Made by a program: the position numbers and the translations under genes. A stretch of 64,000 bases of DNA from Roseococcus pinisoli (lineage in GTDB: Bacteria > Pseudomonadota > Alphaproteobacteria > Acetobacterales > Acetobacteraceae), in NCBI RefSeq assembly GCF_018413645.1, contig NZ_JAHCDA010000001.1, positions 248,001 through 312,000 on the forward strand. Direction: 5' to 3'. Under the pieces are notes generated by a model that saw nothing but the letters and a program-made list of their open reading frames with translations, ran no database searches and was not told the DNA's origin. Below, piece by piece: positions 15,201 to 22,683 of the stretch (the stretch's first letter is position 1; every line of letters begins with the position of its first letter).

Positions 15201-18174
15201 CCAGCCGCACATTGCCCGCCTTCCCTTCAGGGAAGGTCACGGTGACGTGGTAGGTCACCATCTCGCCGATGGCGAGGTCCGTCACGTCGGGATTGCCGGC
15301 GCCCGTGCCGGTGAAGTCGTGGCTCGTCTCGAAGACGATCTTCTCGAGGCTCGGCGCCGCGGTGATGACGCGCGCGCTGTCCGAGGCATCCTGCGCCGAG
15401 ATGGTCTCGATGCGGTCGTTGCCGCCCTCCACCGCCGCGAAGGAGACGATGCGGGCGGTGTTGTCGAGCTGCGCGTTCGGCACCGACACGTCGTCCGCCA
15501 GGACCAGGTCGTAGGTGACGATGACGATGTTGCCGCCATTGCCGGCATTGTAGGTCCCGATGGCGCCGTGGCCCGGAGGGTCGATCAGCTTGATGCCGCC
15601 ATTGGGATCGAACAGGCCCCCGCCCACGATCTCGTAGTTCAGGACATTGCCGGCACCGTCGGTGATCCTGAGGTTCAGCCCGCCGGCCGGAATCTCGAAG
15701 CCCGACGGGAAGGTGTCCCGAAGCAGGACGTCGAAGGCGCCATAGGGGCCCGAGCCCTTGTTCTCGACGGTGAGCGCGAAGGTGACGAGGTCGCCGGCAT
15801 CGACGCCCGCCAGGTTCGCGTCGATGGCGCCGCCCGCCAGCGCATCGCTGCTGATGACGCCCGTGAAGCGGGGGCCGGAGGAGCCGGGCGCATTGAACTC
15901 GACAGGGCCGTTGGAGCCGGAGAAGGTGCCGTCGCCCGTCGTGGCGACCACGCCCTTGGTGATGGATAGCACGGGCTCGCCGAGAACGATCTGGCTCACG
16001 GCCGAGTGAACCGTGACGAGGTTGTCCGTCGAGGTCTCCTCGGTGGTCACCATGTTCGTCAGGAACAGGCCGTCGCCGAAGGGGGTGTCCTTCACGCGCA
16101 CGGTGAAGAGGATCACCAGCTTGGTGTTCTCGTTGTGGTTGCCCAGATCCCCGAAGTCGAAGATCAGCGAGTTCGCCGCGGCATTCCCGGAGATCGAGGG
16201 AGTGGCCCCGGTGATGCCGCTGAAAGTATCGCCCATTCCGAACCAGGCCAGGCCGACACCGGGGGCGGCGCCATTGATCGCGTCCACGAAGACCAGCGTG
16301 TCGCCCGACACCCCGTCCCCGTTCACGTCCATCGCGCCGAAGATCGGCAGCGGCAGGAAGTCGATGATCCGCAGCCCGTGGGCGCGGGTCAGCGGCAGGT
16401 CGACCTCCAGGCGATAGGTCACGCTGTCGCCGGTCTGGATCGGACCTATCGGGCCGCCGACCACGTTCCCGTTGACCGCATAGACCGTCTTGGACACGGT
16501 CGCGACGGGCAGCGTGACCCCGGCCCCTGAATCGTCGGTCACGATATGGCCGGTGCCGAGGACCTCGCCGCTCACCGTCACGTCATTGCCGATCACGTCG
16601 CCTTCCACGACGTGGTTGGCCCGTTCCTGCTGGACGTAGTTCTCCTCGATCACGCTGCGGAAGGTGATCCGCATCGTGGACTCCCCGGATTCCGACCCGG
16701 TGGTGGAATCGGAGCCTAGGGAGGATTCGAGACCCGCATCCCGAAGAACCTTCGAGACATCGACCTGTAGCGTGGTGATGCCGGTCGTGGCGTCCCGCGA
16801 GTAGGCATACTGGCCGGCCAGCAGCGCGCCGGTGAAGATCTGCACGCCATTCTCGACGATCACGATGGTCGGCGAGAAGCTGTCGAGGAAGCGCTGACCG
16901 TCGGAAAGGACGTCGGTCACGACGAGGTTGTCGATCGCGAAATAGTCCGAGACCTGCCCCTCGATCACCCATTCCAGCTGCGAGCCGGGCCCAGGGGTGC
17001 CGCCGCCGACCACGGTGACGGATTTCTGCAGCGCCACCGACTTGGCGTAGATGACGTTCTCGGGCCCCTCGGGGTCGATCGTGACATTCTCGGTGGGGTC
17101 GCGGGCGTCCAGCGGCGTCCAGGTGAAATCGAGGCGCGCATTGTTCTCGAGCGCCCGTGGCGCGCCCGTCACGGGATCGAGGACGGCCCCGCCCGAATGG
17201 TTCTCCGCGACATAGAAGTCGATCCGAAGCCCAGGCATCGTGCCGCCGCCAACCACGGCCCCGTCGATGACCGCGGTGATGACATTGCCGTTCTGGGTGA
17301 CCGTGCCCGTGAAGCCGTTGAGGATTTCCCAACCCGTGACCACCACGCCGTCCGGCAGGGTGTCGGTCAGCACGAAGTCGGTGACGGTCTGCCCCGGGGC
17401 CAGCTTCGGCGTGATCGTCCAGCTATGCGGATAGGAAGGCCCGGTGGCCGTCTCCTGCTCCGGCCCGTCATAGATCTTGGTCAGGCTGGCGATGATGGGG
17501 TTGATGTCGAAGCCCGTCGTCGGGCCAAGAATGGGATGGTCGGTGGTCGGGTTGTTGAGGGGGTCGCCACCGAAGGCGAAGCCGCCCTGCGCCTGGATGT
17601 TCAGCGGCACGCCGCGGTCGGCCAGGTTGGAGAGGCCGAGCTCGAGGACGATGTCGGCCGGCGTCTGATCGCCCGTGAAGCTGCCGAAGGGCAGCGTCAG
17701 CACCACCAGCGTGGAGCCAGGCGTGCCCGTGAGGATCCGCGCGTTGCCGTTCTGGTCCTTCGCGAAAGGGTGCACCGCCTGGCCGTTCGCGTCGAACTCG
17801 ATCTGCGTGGCCTGCAGCTGCAGGCCCAGATAGGTCGCCCCCTGGAAGGTGACGCCGTCATCGCCGTCCGGCCCCACACCGGCACCGTCGGCGCCGTTGG
17901 TCGGCAGGATGATGTCGATATACGGGGCGTAGCCCACCCCGTCGCCCGGGCCGTCCGGCACATTGTCGAACCGGAGGGTGACATGCGTCGTGTCACCGAT
18001 CAGCACGTCCTCGGAGCCGTTCGAGATCGTGGCGCCATCCTCGGCGATCACCGTCACGATCGGCTGGGCGGCCAGGAGGATGCGTTCCTCCAGGAGTTCG
18101 AAGACCGGCTGGCGGGGGGAAGCGGCCGACGCCGGATTCCAGAGCGAAGCGGAACGCACAAGAAAGTTGAGCAT
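9271..18174 (-). CDS. Giant LEPR-XLL-type surface/adhesin protein with repeated DUF11-like modules
   Basis: About 2,967 aa from ATG 18174, chosen because GGGGAAG lies just upstream; an in-frame ATG at 18195 lacks such a site. Near the N-terminus (residues 28-36) is LEERILLAA, a close match to the LEPR-XLL motif known at the start of very large repetitive exported proteins. No conventional Sec signal peptide is visible. Residues about 40-940 contain divergent all-beta domains. About 940-2740 hold twelve modules of about 150 aa in an alternating A-B pattern, resembling DUF11/isopeptide-forming fimbrial repeats. Near 2795-2840 is a bacterial Ig-like segment (SGTADPGSTLVISLRD...DAGGNWIAAFP). I found no cysteine and no RTX nonapeptides. 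It heads a six-gene operon encoding TolC-like, adaptor and site-2-protease-like proteins, which I infer export it. The likely role is adhesion, biofilm or cell-surface layer. Confidence 0.85.
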   Translation of the reverse strand: MLNFLVRSASLWNPASAASPRQPVFELLEERILLAAQPIVTVIAEDGATISNGSEDVLIGDTTHVTLRFDNVPDGPGDGVGYAPYIDIILPTNGADGAGVGPDGDDGVTFQGATYLGLQLQATQIEFDANGQAVHPFAKDQNGNARILTGTPGSTLVVLTLPFGSFTGDQTPADIVLELGLSNLADRGVPLNIQAQGGFAFGGDPLNNPTTDHPILGPTTGFDINPIIASLTKIYDGPEQETATGPSYPHSWTITPKLAPGQTVTDFVLTDTLPDGVVVTGWEILNGFTGTVTQNGNVITAVIDGAVVGGGTMPGLRIDFYVAENHSGGAVLDPVTGAPRALENNARLDFTWTPLDARDPTENVTIDPEGPENVIYAKSVALQKSVTVVGGGTPGPGSQLEWVIEGQVSDYFAIDNLVVTDVLSDGQRFLDSFSPTIVIVENGVQIFTGALLAGQYAYSRDATTGITTLQVDVSKVLRDAGLESSLGSDSTTGSESGESTMRITFRSVIEENYVQQERANHVVEGDVIGNDVTVSGEVLGTGHIVTDDSGAGVTLPVATVSKTVYAVNGNVVGGPIGPIQTGDSVTYRLEVDLPLTRAHGLRIIDFLPLPIFGAMDVNGDGVSGDTLVFVDAINGAAPGVGLAWFGMGDTFSGITGATPSISGNAAANSLIFDFGDLGNHNENTKLVILFTVRVKDTPFGDGLFLTNMVTTEETSTDNLVTVHSAVSQIVLGEPVLSITKGVVATTGDGTFSGSNGPVEFNAPGSSGPRFTGVISSDALAGGAIDANLAGVDAGDLVTFALTVENKGSGPYGAFDVLLRDTFPSGFEIPAGGLNLRITDGAGNVLNYEIVGGGLFDPNGGIKLIDPPGHGAIGTYNAGNGGNIVIVTYDLVLADDVSVPNAQLDNTARIVSFAAVEGGNDRIETISAQDASDSARVITAAPSLEKIVFETSHDFTGTGAGNPDVTDLAIGEMVTYHVTVTFPEGKAGNVRLEDLLPAGSDGLLGYVSARIISVGGNLSGGAGLAVGQTGTLADRDGDGVWDTITFDFGDVTNAWDNIVNANDRVVIEIVARVLDVAANKSGEVLTNNATLSIDDPNGGPRVTWSDSASVEIVEPDLTLTKTVTPERAGANEELTYTITLKNDGAGGHATTAFDLEVLDSLAQLPPNATFLAGSVVVSGAVASVVTGNTVGDTSIRVTLAQLAVGETLTITFKARLVATAEAGASIPNTANYTGNSLPGSSPDERQYSGHDDALVTVLTPTLSKTIVVTSNPDTDKDLYDPTLDDLSIGEEVTYELVITLPEGDSLNLSLLDLLPDANLAGQGGRLEYVAGSLEVIRVGIGGSLIGVNGQNLLNPGVTVTDTGSNGNLDSVLISFGHVRNTSDNQVVGQEDQIVIRLKARVVDHVANVGGQVLTNTGAVSVNGVETDRASVSAEVVEPRLVIEKTSSVTEGEPLDAGAAISYTITISHADANSGPAYDLNLSDVLPAGMQLVDGSLTSSVGTISHVGGVVTLTLPKLLLGDAPITIVYRAVLLDSVTPGQSLTNTATLDYDSLAGDGPDDRGAPQLSDSETHLVALTPTITKTVVSTSLDETGSDAFDPLNPDVAAGETVTYRLVISLGEGTQRLVVSDMLAPGLTYLSSSVDSLGGITGSVLGIGASGSASGQTITFDFGTVVNAGDNVRNASDEIVILITARLTAAKDVAAGTTYANDAEVQTFGPGEGQPGLETDNATAVIDLVTPVLTIDKVADVTTAKPGDTVTYTVTIDHATTSTSAAYGAILQDLLPTGAVLVAGSASTTRGSVSEEGGQVVLTLPGVYGLNDGPIVLTYQVLLQGSLRNGDQVVNTAGIDYNTAPTNGNNYTGDDDATVDIITVNSLTKEIIATSNEDTAGNDVARGESVTYRLTATVGNGTQELVLTDSIPVGFDFVSYRIVKGPNVTPTITGSVITFNFGTYVHNPGDPDHGTIIVEIVTRLRDDAPADPLANVAVLTPDGDDDRSVTDNQDIVVVSPVLTIQKEGPAGFLRPGQEGEFTLTLSHAAASTAAAYDILVQDLLADAAPWLILIPGSVTTTAGSVTAGNNAGDNTIGISLDSLKLGETVVIKFKVRVADDAPVAAVLHNTATLSWDSNPGEGGEAGTDEDSTQVPLVPGLDKTLEESSVISGGDPTDSIAYNPNLRDLSPGELVRYQIVITLPQGATNGVVVSDDMAGGLLDLISSRIVSIGSDLTVVGLGVGDAGVMVGGVLRFNFGTVTGLQDNALPGAGDRIVIEVIGRVRADVQAGEGGLSQGATLDFELAGQEGSQVDTVVSDIVTPTLTIIKAADTTGPVDGNDAIVYTLTVTNNSNAVAFDVVVTDPLLQLVSGGNVVVTVNGVPVAGVQIISGSAPGDTAVTVIIPQLDVGQVAIISFTGVVSELQASGTTVDNQASVSWGSAPTVDPDGWPGAGGTNPNVATSGEDSNEVSISTKLPTLTKVVADTDNPGTTNGQFDPNLADVSPGETVTWRLTITLQEGSTTLILRDLLPAGFTYISSGIVSIGGNVSGGNLAVGDAGTLNGRIVVFGFGTLVTRADNTPQGAADQIVIEVRARLDAGALPPGAQPANSAQLEVVDAGVILPPVSAAVDVVAPALAIDKSVDKPFAIIGQEVGYTLRIRHTDASSAGAYDLVIRDDAMPGFLSIVAGSVVVEGVSGAVVEYVGGGIRIIVPELALHQVVTVTYKALVTNVPNDGRATNAASFTADSFPGRPQGGDLGGELRMAAADQKEILVAAGQPAARAGGLQDIIGWDDRLTNFFRGYRSEPIYSGTADPGSTLVISLRDWQGSIIASTSRMADAGGNWIAAFPRTVGFPGDLPNTDDYLSATRLFRDLGQRLVPTGDRQEIPLRDDLDGRPFDVQVSITRNGAGPLGDAPGNTRVAFGDTSNPGAFVKLVDGAAGSTAGGMLRGHAAAAAHPFSFAFNRFTGELLSSGPLAGSTSR
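9960..15355 (-). repeat. Six alternating A-B protein repeat pairs inside the giant protein gene
   Basis: Twelve modules are readable in the translation. A-type modules start with PTLTK-like strands near 15352, 14402, 13446, 12563, 11742 and 10788. They carry GExVTYRL, LLPAG and IVIEVxAR patterns and an aspartate-rich early loop. B-type modules start with PxLTIxK near 14836, 13865, 12966, 12158, 11253 and 10320. They carry VTYTxTIxHxxAxS and LPxLxLGD patterns. The A-to-A spacing is 821-956 bases (mean about 913). Similarity is clear in protein but the DNA has diverged, so the duplication is old. Confidence 0.75.
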
Positions 18175-18673
18175 CACTTCCCCAAGAAGCTTCATGCCAA
18201 TGCATATTTATATAAGTATAATCAGAAGATTACATACGCCGCAACATTTTCAACCAATTGAATATATTGAGCAATTCATATAAGATGTTTTCATGTATGC
18301 GTTTTCCGCATGGAATTCAGCGAAGAATGAAAACTCCGCATGCCGTTCGCCGCAGCTCGGAAAATGCCTCCCCGGGGCCAGCTCGCTCCTGAACAACCAT
18401 GCGTTCCTGACCGTTAACTATTTGATAATATTGATTGTTTTCGATCACGATCCACAGGGCCTTCTTCCACGCGGGAACGATCCGGCCAAAAGGCTCCAGC
18501 AACGTAATGTTGCCGTCACATACCCACCTATACGTGAAGATTTCACGGAGGCAATGGTCGCTCGCAGCTTCTTTACAAGGCGCGCCCTGACGAATCCGCG
18601 AAGCCGCCGCCCTATGAATGAAGGGCCGCCGCCCCAAATCCGTGGGGCGCATCCCGCGCCCGAAAGCCTCGCC
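18175..18673. promoter_or_regulatory. Divergent, unusually AT-rich intergenic region upstream of the export operon
   Basis: About 500 bases between the giant protein gene (minus) and an exported protein gene (plus). Bases 18201-18300 contain only about 28% G+C by my count, against roughly 70% in surrounding genes; a second AT-rich patch lies at 18415-18450. On the minus strand TTGAAA (around 18250-18255) and several TATA-like hexamers (TATACT, TATAAA at about 18205-18222) are possible promoter elements, but none can be assigned with certainty. Reading frames crossing it have no coding character. It likely holds both promoters and possibly a binding region for a nucleoid-associated silencer. 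Confidence 0.55.
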
Positions 18674-19285
18674 ATGACCCTCCTGTCCCGCCGCACGGCT
18701 CTGGTCCTCGGCCTGGGTGGTGTCGCCGCCCTTCCCGCCTGGGCCCAGCAGCCCGGCCCCGTCCGCCTCCGCGGCACCATCACCGAGCTCGACGGCAACG
18801 CCCTCGGCGTCGCGACCCGCACCGGCCAGCGTCTGGTGGTCCAGCTCGCCGACAACACCCCGATCGCCGCCCTCCGGCGCGTCGCGCTCTCTGAGATCAC
18901 GACGGGCACCGCGGTCGGCGTCGTCGCCGAGCCCGGCGCGGATGGCGAGCTTCGGGCCACCGCCATCACCGTCCTGCCGCCGGGGATGCGGATCACCGAG
19001 CTGCAGAACGCCTGGGACACCGCCCCCAACGCCTCCATGAACAACGGCCCGGTCGAGGCCGTGGTGGATAGCGGCGGCGGCCGCGACCTGACCCTGAGCA
19101 TCCTCGGCCGCCGCGTGCTGGTGCGCGTCCCGGCGGACACGCCGCTGCGCATGCCCATCCCCGCGGCGCGGACGGACCTGGTGCCCCAGGCCCAGGTCTT
19201 CATCAATGCGACGCGCGGCGAGGACGGGCGCCTTTCGGCCAGCCGCATCCTCGTCGGCAAGGACGGCGTCGACCCGGTCATCTGA
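18674..19285 (+). CDS. Exported protein of unknown function, DUF5666-like beta repeats
   Basis: A 203-aa protein from ATG 18674. The N-terminus LLSRRTALVLGLGGVAALPAWAQQ is a signal peptide with a twin arginine (SRRTAL), so Tat or Sec export is likely. The mature part consists of two similar small beta-barrel-like units (VRLRGTITELDGNALGVATRTGQRLVVQLADNTPIAAL and VEAVVDSGGGRDLTLSILGRRVLVRVPADTPLRM), each ending in a segment with ITVLPPG or FINATRGEDGRL. This resembles DUF5666-type OB-fold repeats, whose function is unknown. A longer in-frame extension upstream (from 18293) crosses the AT-rich region and lacks coding character, so it is not used. The gene is divergent from the giant protein operon; a shared function is not shown. 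Confidence 0.6.
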   Translation: MTLLSRRTALVLGLGGVAALPAWAQQPGPVRLRGTITELDGNALGVATRTGQRLVVQLADNTPIAALRRVALSEITTGTAVGVVAEPGADGELRATAITVLPPGMRITELQNAWDTAPNASMNNGPVEAVVDSGGGRDLTLSILGRRVLVRVPADTPLRMPIPAARTDLVPQAQVFINATRGEDGRLSASRILVGKDGVDPVI

Positions 19286-19503
19286 CCGCGTCGCGGCCGT
19301 CCACCTGCCCTCACGAAGCGGGTGGACGGCACCTCCGGTCTTCGTCATCCTGTCGCGCCCTGCGCTCGGCGGGTCCGGCCCGTCTCGCCGCCGCGGCATC
19401 GAACGATGGTCGGAGATTGCTAAGGATGGCTCGTCACGGACGCAGCGCCGCCCGCCCCCATGAGTGACCCGGCGCACCGCGCTCGGACCGGTGGGCCCGC
19501 GGC

Positions 19504-22500
19504 ATGATCGGCCTCGTCCGCATCGCCCTGGCGCGGCCTTATACCTTCGTCGTCATGGCGGTGATGATCGTCATCGGCGGCGTGATCGCCGCGATCCGCA
19601 CGCCGGCCGACATCTTCCCGAACATCCCGGTCCCCGTCGTCGCCGTGTCCTGGACCTTCAACGGCCTCTCGGCCGAGGACATGTCCGGCCGCATCCTCAC
19701 ACCCTACCAGCGCTCCCTGACCACGACCGTCAACGACATCGAGCATATCGAGGCGAACGCGCTGCCGGGCATGGGCATCGTGAAGGTCTTCTTCCAGCCG
19801 GGCGCGGATGTGCGCCTGGCCAATGCGCAGATCACCGCCATCTCGCAGACCCTGCTGCGGCAGCTGCCGCCGGGCGCCACGCCGCCGCTGATCCTGAACT
19901 ACAACGCCTCTACGGTACCGATCCTGCAGATCGCCCTCGCCGGCCAGGGGCTGAGCGAGCAGCAGCTCTTCGACCTCGGCGTGAACTTCATCCGCCCGCA
20001 GCTGGTGACGGTGCCGGGCGCCGCCATGCCCTTCCCCTTCGGCGGGCGCACGCGGCAGATCCAGATCGACATCGACCCGCAGGCCCTGCAGTCCAAGGGG
20101 CTTTCGGCCCAGGACCTCGCGGCCGCCATCGCGGCGCAGACGCAGATCACCCCGGCCGGCTTCGTGAAGATCGGCGAGTATCAGTTCAGCCTCACGCTCA
20201 ACAATGCGCCCGGCACGGTGGCCGAGCTGGCGGCGCTGCCGATCCGCACCGTCAACGGCGCGACGATCACCATCGGCGACGTCGCGAATGTCCGCGACGG
20301 CTCGGCGCCGCAGCAGAACGTCGTGCATGTGGACGGTCAGCGGTCCGTGCTGCTGACCGTGCTGAAGAACGGCGCAACCTCGACCATCAGCATCGTGAAC
20401 GGCATCCTGGACATCCTGCCGACGCTGCGCCCGGCCCTGCCGCCAAACCTGACCGTCACGCCGCTGAACGACCAGTCGCTCTTCGTGAAGGCGGCGGTCA
20501 CGGGCGTCGTCGTCGAGGGCGCTCTGGCCGCCGCGCTGACCTCGCTGATGATCCTGCTCTTCCTCGGCTCCTGGCGCTCGACGGTCATCATCGCGACCTC
20601 GATCCCGCTGGCCGTGCTGGCCGCGGTCTTCGCGCTGGCCGCCTTCGGCCAGACGCTGAACGTCATGACGCTGGGCGGCCTCGCGCTCGCGATCGGCATC
20701 CTGGTGGATGATGCCACCGTCACCATCGAGAACATCAACTGGCACCTGGAGCAGGGCAAGGACGTCCGCACCTCCATCATGGACGGCGCGCAGCAGATCG
20801 TCGTGCCGGCCTTCGTCTCGCTGCTCTGCATCTGCATCGTCTTCGTGCCGATGTTCTTCCTGCCGGGGGTCTCGGGCTTCCTCTTCGTGCCCATGGCGCT
20901 TTCGGTCGTCTTCGCGATGATCGCCTCCTTCATCCTGTCGCGCACGCTGGTGCCGACCATGGCGATGTACCTGCTGCGGCCGCATGCGGTCGGCCACGGC
21001 CACCCGCCGCCGCGCACCCACTTCCTGGGCCGGCTGCAGCGCGGCTTCGAGAACTGGTTCGAGCGGCGGCGCACCGCCTATGGACGGCTGCTGCGCCTCG
21101 CCATCACCGCGCGCGGCGCGACGGTGGCGATCTTCCTTATCTTCGCCTTCGGCAGCCTGGCGCTGGTGCCCTTCCTCGGTCGCAACTTTTTCCCCGACGT
21201 GGACAGCGGCACCATCGCGCTGCATGCCCGCGCGCCCTCGGGCACCCGCCTCGAGGAGACTTCCGCGCTGTTCGACCGGATCCAGGCCGAGATCCGCCAG
21301 CTGATCCCGGCCGATCAGATCGACACCATCGCCGACAATATCGGCCTCTCCTCCAGCGGCATCAACGTGATCTACAGCTCCTCGGGCACCATCGGCCCGA
21401 TGGACGGGGACATCATCATCAGCCTCCGCCGCGGCGCCGAGCCGACGGCCGACCATGTGCGCCGGCTGCGGCTGGAGCTGCCGCGCCTCTTCCCGACCAT
21501 GACCTTCTCCTTCCTGCCGGCCGATATCACCAGCCAGATCCTGAACTTCGGCGCCCCCTCGCCGATCGACGTGCAGGTGACCGGGCCGAACCTCGAGGAG
21601 AACCAGGCCCATGCGCAGCGCATCCTGCGCGCGATCCGCGGGATCGACGGGCTGGTGGATGCACGCATCCAGCAGCCGGCCAGCAGCCCCTCGCTCCGCT
21701 TCATGGCGGACCGCTCGCGCATCAACGCCATGGGCCTCGACACGCGCGACGTCACGACGAGCCTGGCGGGCTCCGTCGCCGGCTCGCTGCAGACGGCGCC
21801 GATCTACTGGCTCAACCCGGCCAATGGCGTGACCTATCCGGTCGTCGCGCAGACGCCGGAATACCTGGTGGATTCGATGGAGGAGCTGGAATCCATCCCC
21901 GTCACCGGCCCCCGCTCGCCCGAGCCGCAGATGCTGGGCGCGCTGGGCCAGATGGTGCGCGTGAACTCCCAGGCCGTGGTCTCGCAGTACAACATCCAGC
22001 CGCTGGTGAGCGTCTATGCCGCGACGCAGGGGCGCGACCTCGGCGCCGTCGCGCGCGACGTGGAGCGCGCGATCGCGAGGCTCGACGCCGAGAAGCCGGC
22101 CATCGTGCGCGTCACGCTGCGCGGCCAGTACCAGACCATGAACACCGCCTTCATGGGCATGGGCCTCGGCCTACTGGGCGCGGTGGTGCTGATCTACCTG
22201 ATCGTCGTCGTGAACTTCCAGTCCTGGTCGGACCCCTTCGTCATCGTCGCGGCCCTGCCCTCCGCGCTCGCGGGCATCGCCTGGATGCTCTTCGTGACGG
22301 GTACGCCCCTCTCGGTCCCGGCGCTGACGGGCGCCATCATGTGCATGGGCGTCGCGACCGCGAACTCCATCCTCGTCGTGAGCTTCGCACGAGAGAAGCT
22401 GGCCGAGCTCGGCGATGCGCGGGAGGCCGCCTTCGCCGCCGGCATCACGCGCTTCCGCCCCGTGCTCATGACCGCGCTCGCCATGATCATCGGCATGGCG

Positions 22501-22683
22501 CCCATGGCCTTCGGCCTCGGCGAGGGCGGCGAGCAGAACGCGCCGCTCGGCCGCGCGGTCATCGGCGGCCTCGTGGTCGCCACCTGCGCCTCGCTGATCT
22601 TCGTCCCTACCCTCTTCTCCATGGTTCATGGCCGCCGCGCCGTCCGTCGCGGCGCGCGTCCCGAAGGTGTCGCCCATGCCTGA
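19504..22683 (+). CDS. RND-family efflux permease (HAE1/AcrB-like)
   Basis: A 1,059-aa inner-membrane proton antiporter. Hallmarks include the N-terminal span PYTFVVMAVMIVIGG, periplasmic porter segments (TPADIFPNIPVPVV, DIEHIEANALPGMGIVKVFF), the TM4 motif GGLALAIGILVDDATVTIENI with its paired aspartates for proton relay, and two homologous halves of six spans each (second half from LLRLAITARGATVAIFLIF). The length is the usual one for the family. Its last 8 bases overlap the start of the adaptor gene downstream, so the two form an efflux pair. No TolC gene follows, so an outer-membrane factor must come from elsewhere. Substrates are not predictable; drugs, solvents or fatty acid-like compounds are typical. 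Confidence 0.9.
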   Translation: MIGLVRIALARPYTFVVMAVMIVIGGVIAAIRTPADIFPNIPVPVVAVSWTFNGLSAEDMSGRILTPYQRSLTTTVNDIEHIEANALPGMGIVKVFFQPGADVRLANAQITAISQTLLRQLPPGATPPLILNYNASTVPILQIALAGQGLSEQQLFDLGVNFIRPQLVTVPGAAMPFPFGGRTRQIQIDIDPQALQSKGLSAQDLAAAIAAQTQITPAGFVKIGEYQFSLTLNNAPGTVAELAALPIRTVNGATITIGDVANVRDGSAPQQNVVHVDGQRSVLLTVLKNGATSTISIVNGILDILPTLRPALPPNLTVTPLNDQSLFVKAAVTGVVVEGALAAALTSLMILLFLGSWRSTVIIATSIPLAVLAAVFALAAFGQTLNVMTLGGLALAIGILVDDATVTIENINWHLEQGKDVRTSIMDGAQQIVVPAFVSLLCICIVFVPMFFLPGVSGFLFVPMALSVVFAMIASFILSRTLVPTMAMYLLRPHAVGHGHPPPRTHFLGRLQRGFENWFERRRTAYGRLLRLAITARGATVAIFLIFAFGSLALVPFLGRNFFPDVDSGTIALHARAPSGTRLEETSALFDRIQAEIRQLIPADQIDTIADNIGLSSSGINVIYSSSGTIGPMDGDIIISLRRGAEPTADHVRRLRLELPRLFPTMTFSFLPADITSQILNFGAPSPIDVQVTGPNLEENQAHAQRILRAIRGIDGLVDARIQQPASSPSLRFMADRSRINAMGLDTRDVTTSLAGSVAGSLQTAPIYWLNPANGVTYPVVAQTPEYLVDSMEELESIPVTGPRSPEPQMLGALGQMVRVNSQAVVSQYNIQPLVSVYAATQGRDLGAVARDVERAIARLDAEKPAIVRVTLRGQYQTMNTAFMGMGLGLLGAVVLIYLIVVVNFQSWSDPFVIVAALPSALAGIAWMLFVTGTPLSVPALTGAIMCMGVATANSILVVSFAREKLAELGDAREAAFAAGITRFRPVLMTALAMIIGMAPMAFGLGEGGEQNAPLGRAVIGGLVVATCASLIFVPTLFSMVHGRRAVRRGARPEGVAHA

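Noticed and set aside
9960-15355. A CRISPR array or DNA-level tandem repeat
   Set aside because: Periodicity is about 900 bases and visible only in protein; there are no short identical repeats with unique spacers here or elsewhere in the window.
9349-15969. A 2,206-codon open frame on the plus strand opposite the giant protein gene
   Set aside because: It is a codon-bias shadow: the translation is rich in Arg, His, Asp and Ala without any domain, whereas the minus-strand frame gives clear ordered repeats. Long antisense frames are expected in high-GC genes.
18293-18673. An N-terminal extension of the exported protein at 18674
   Set aside because: The extension runs through AT-rich intergenic DNA, and a clear signal peptide begins at ATG 18674.
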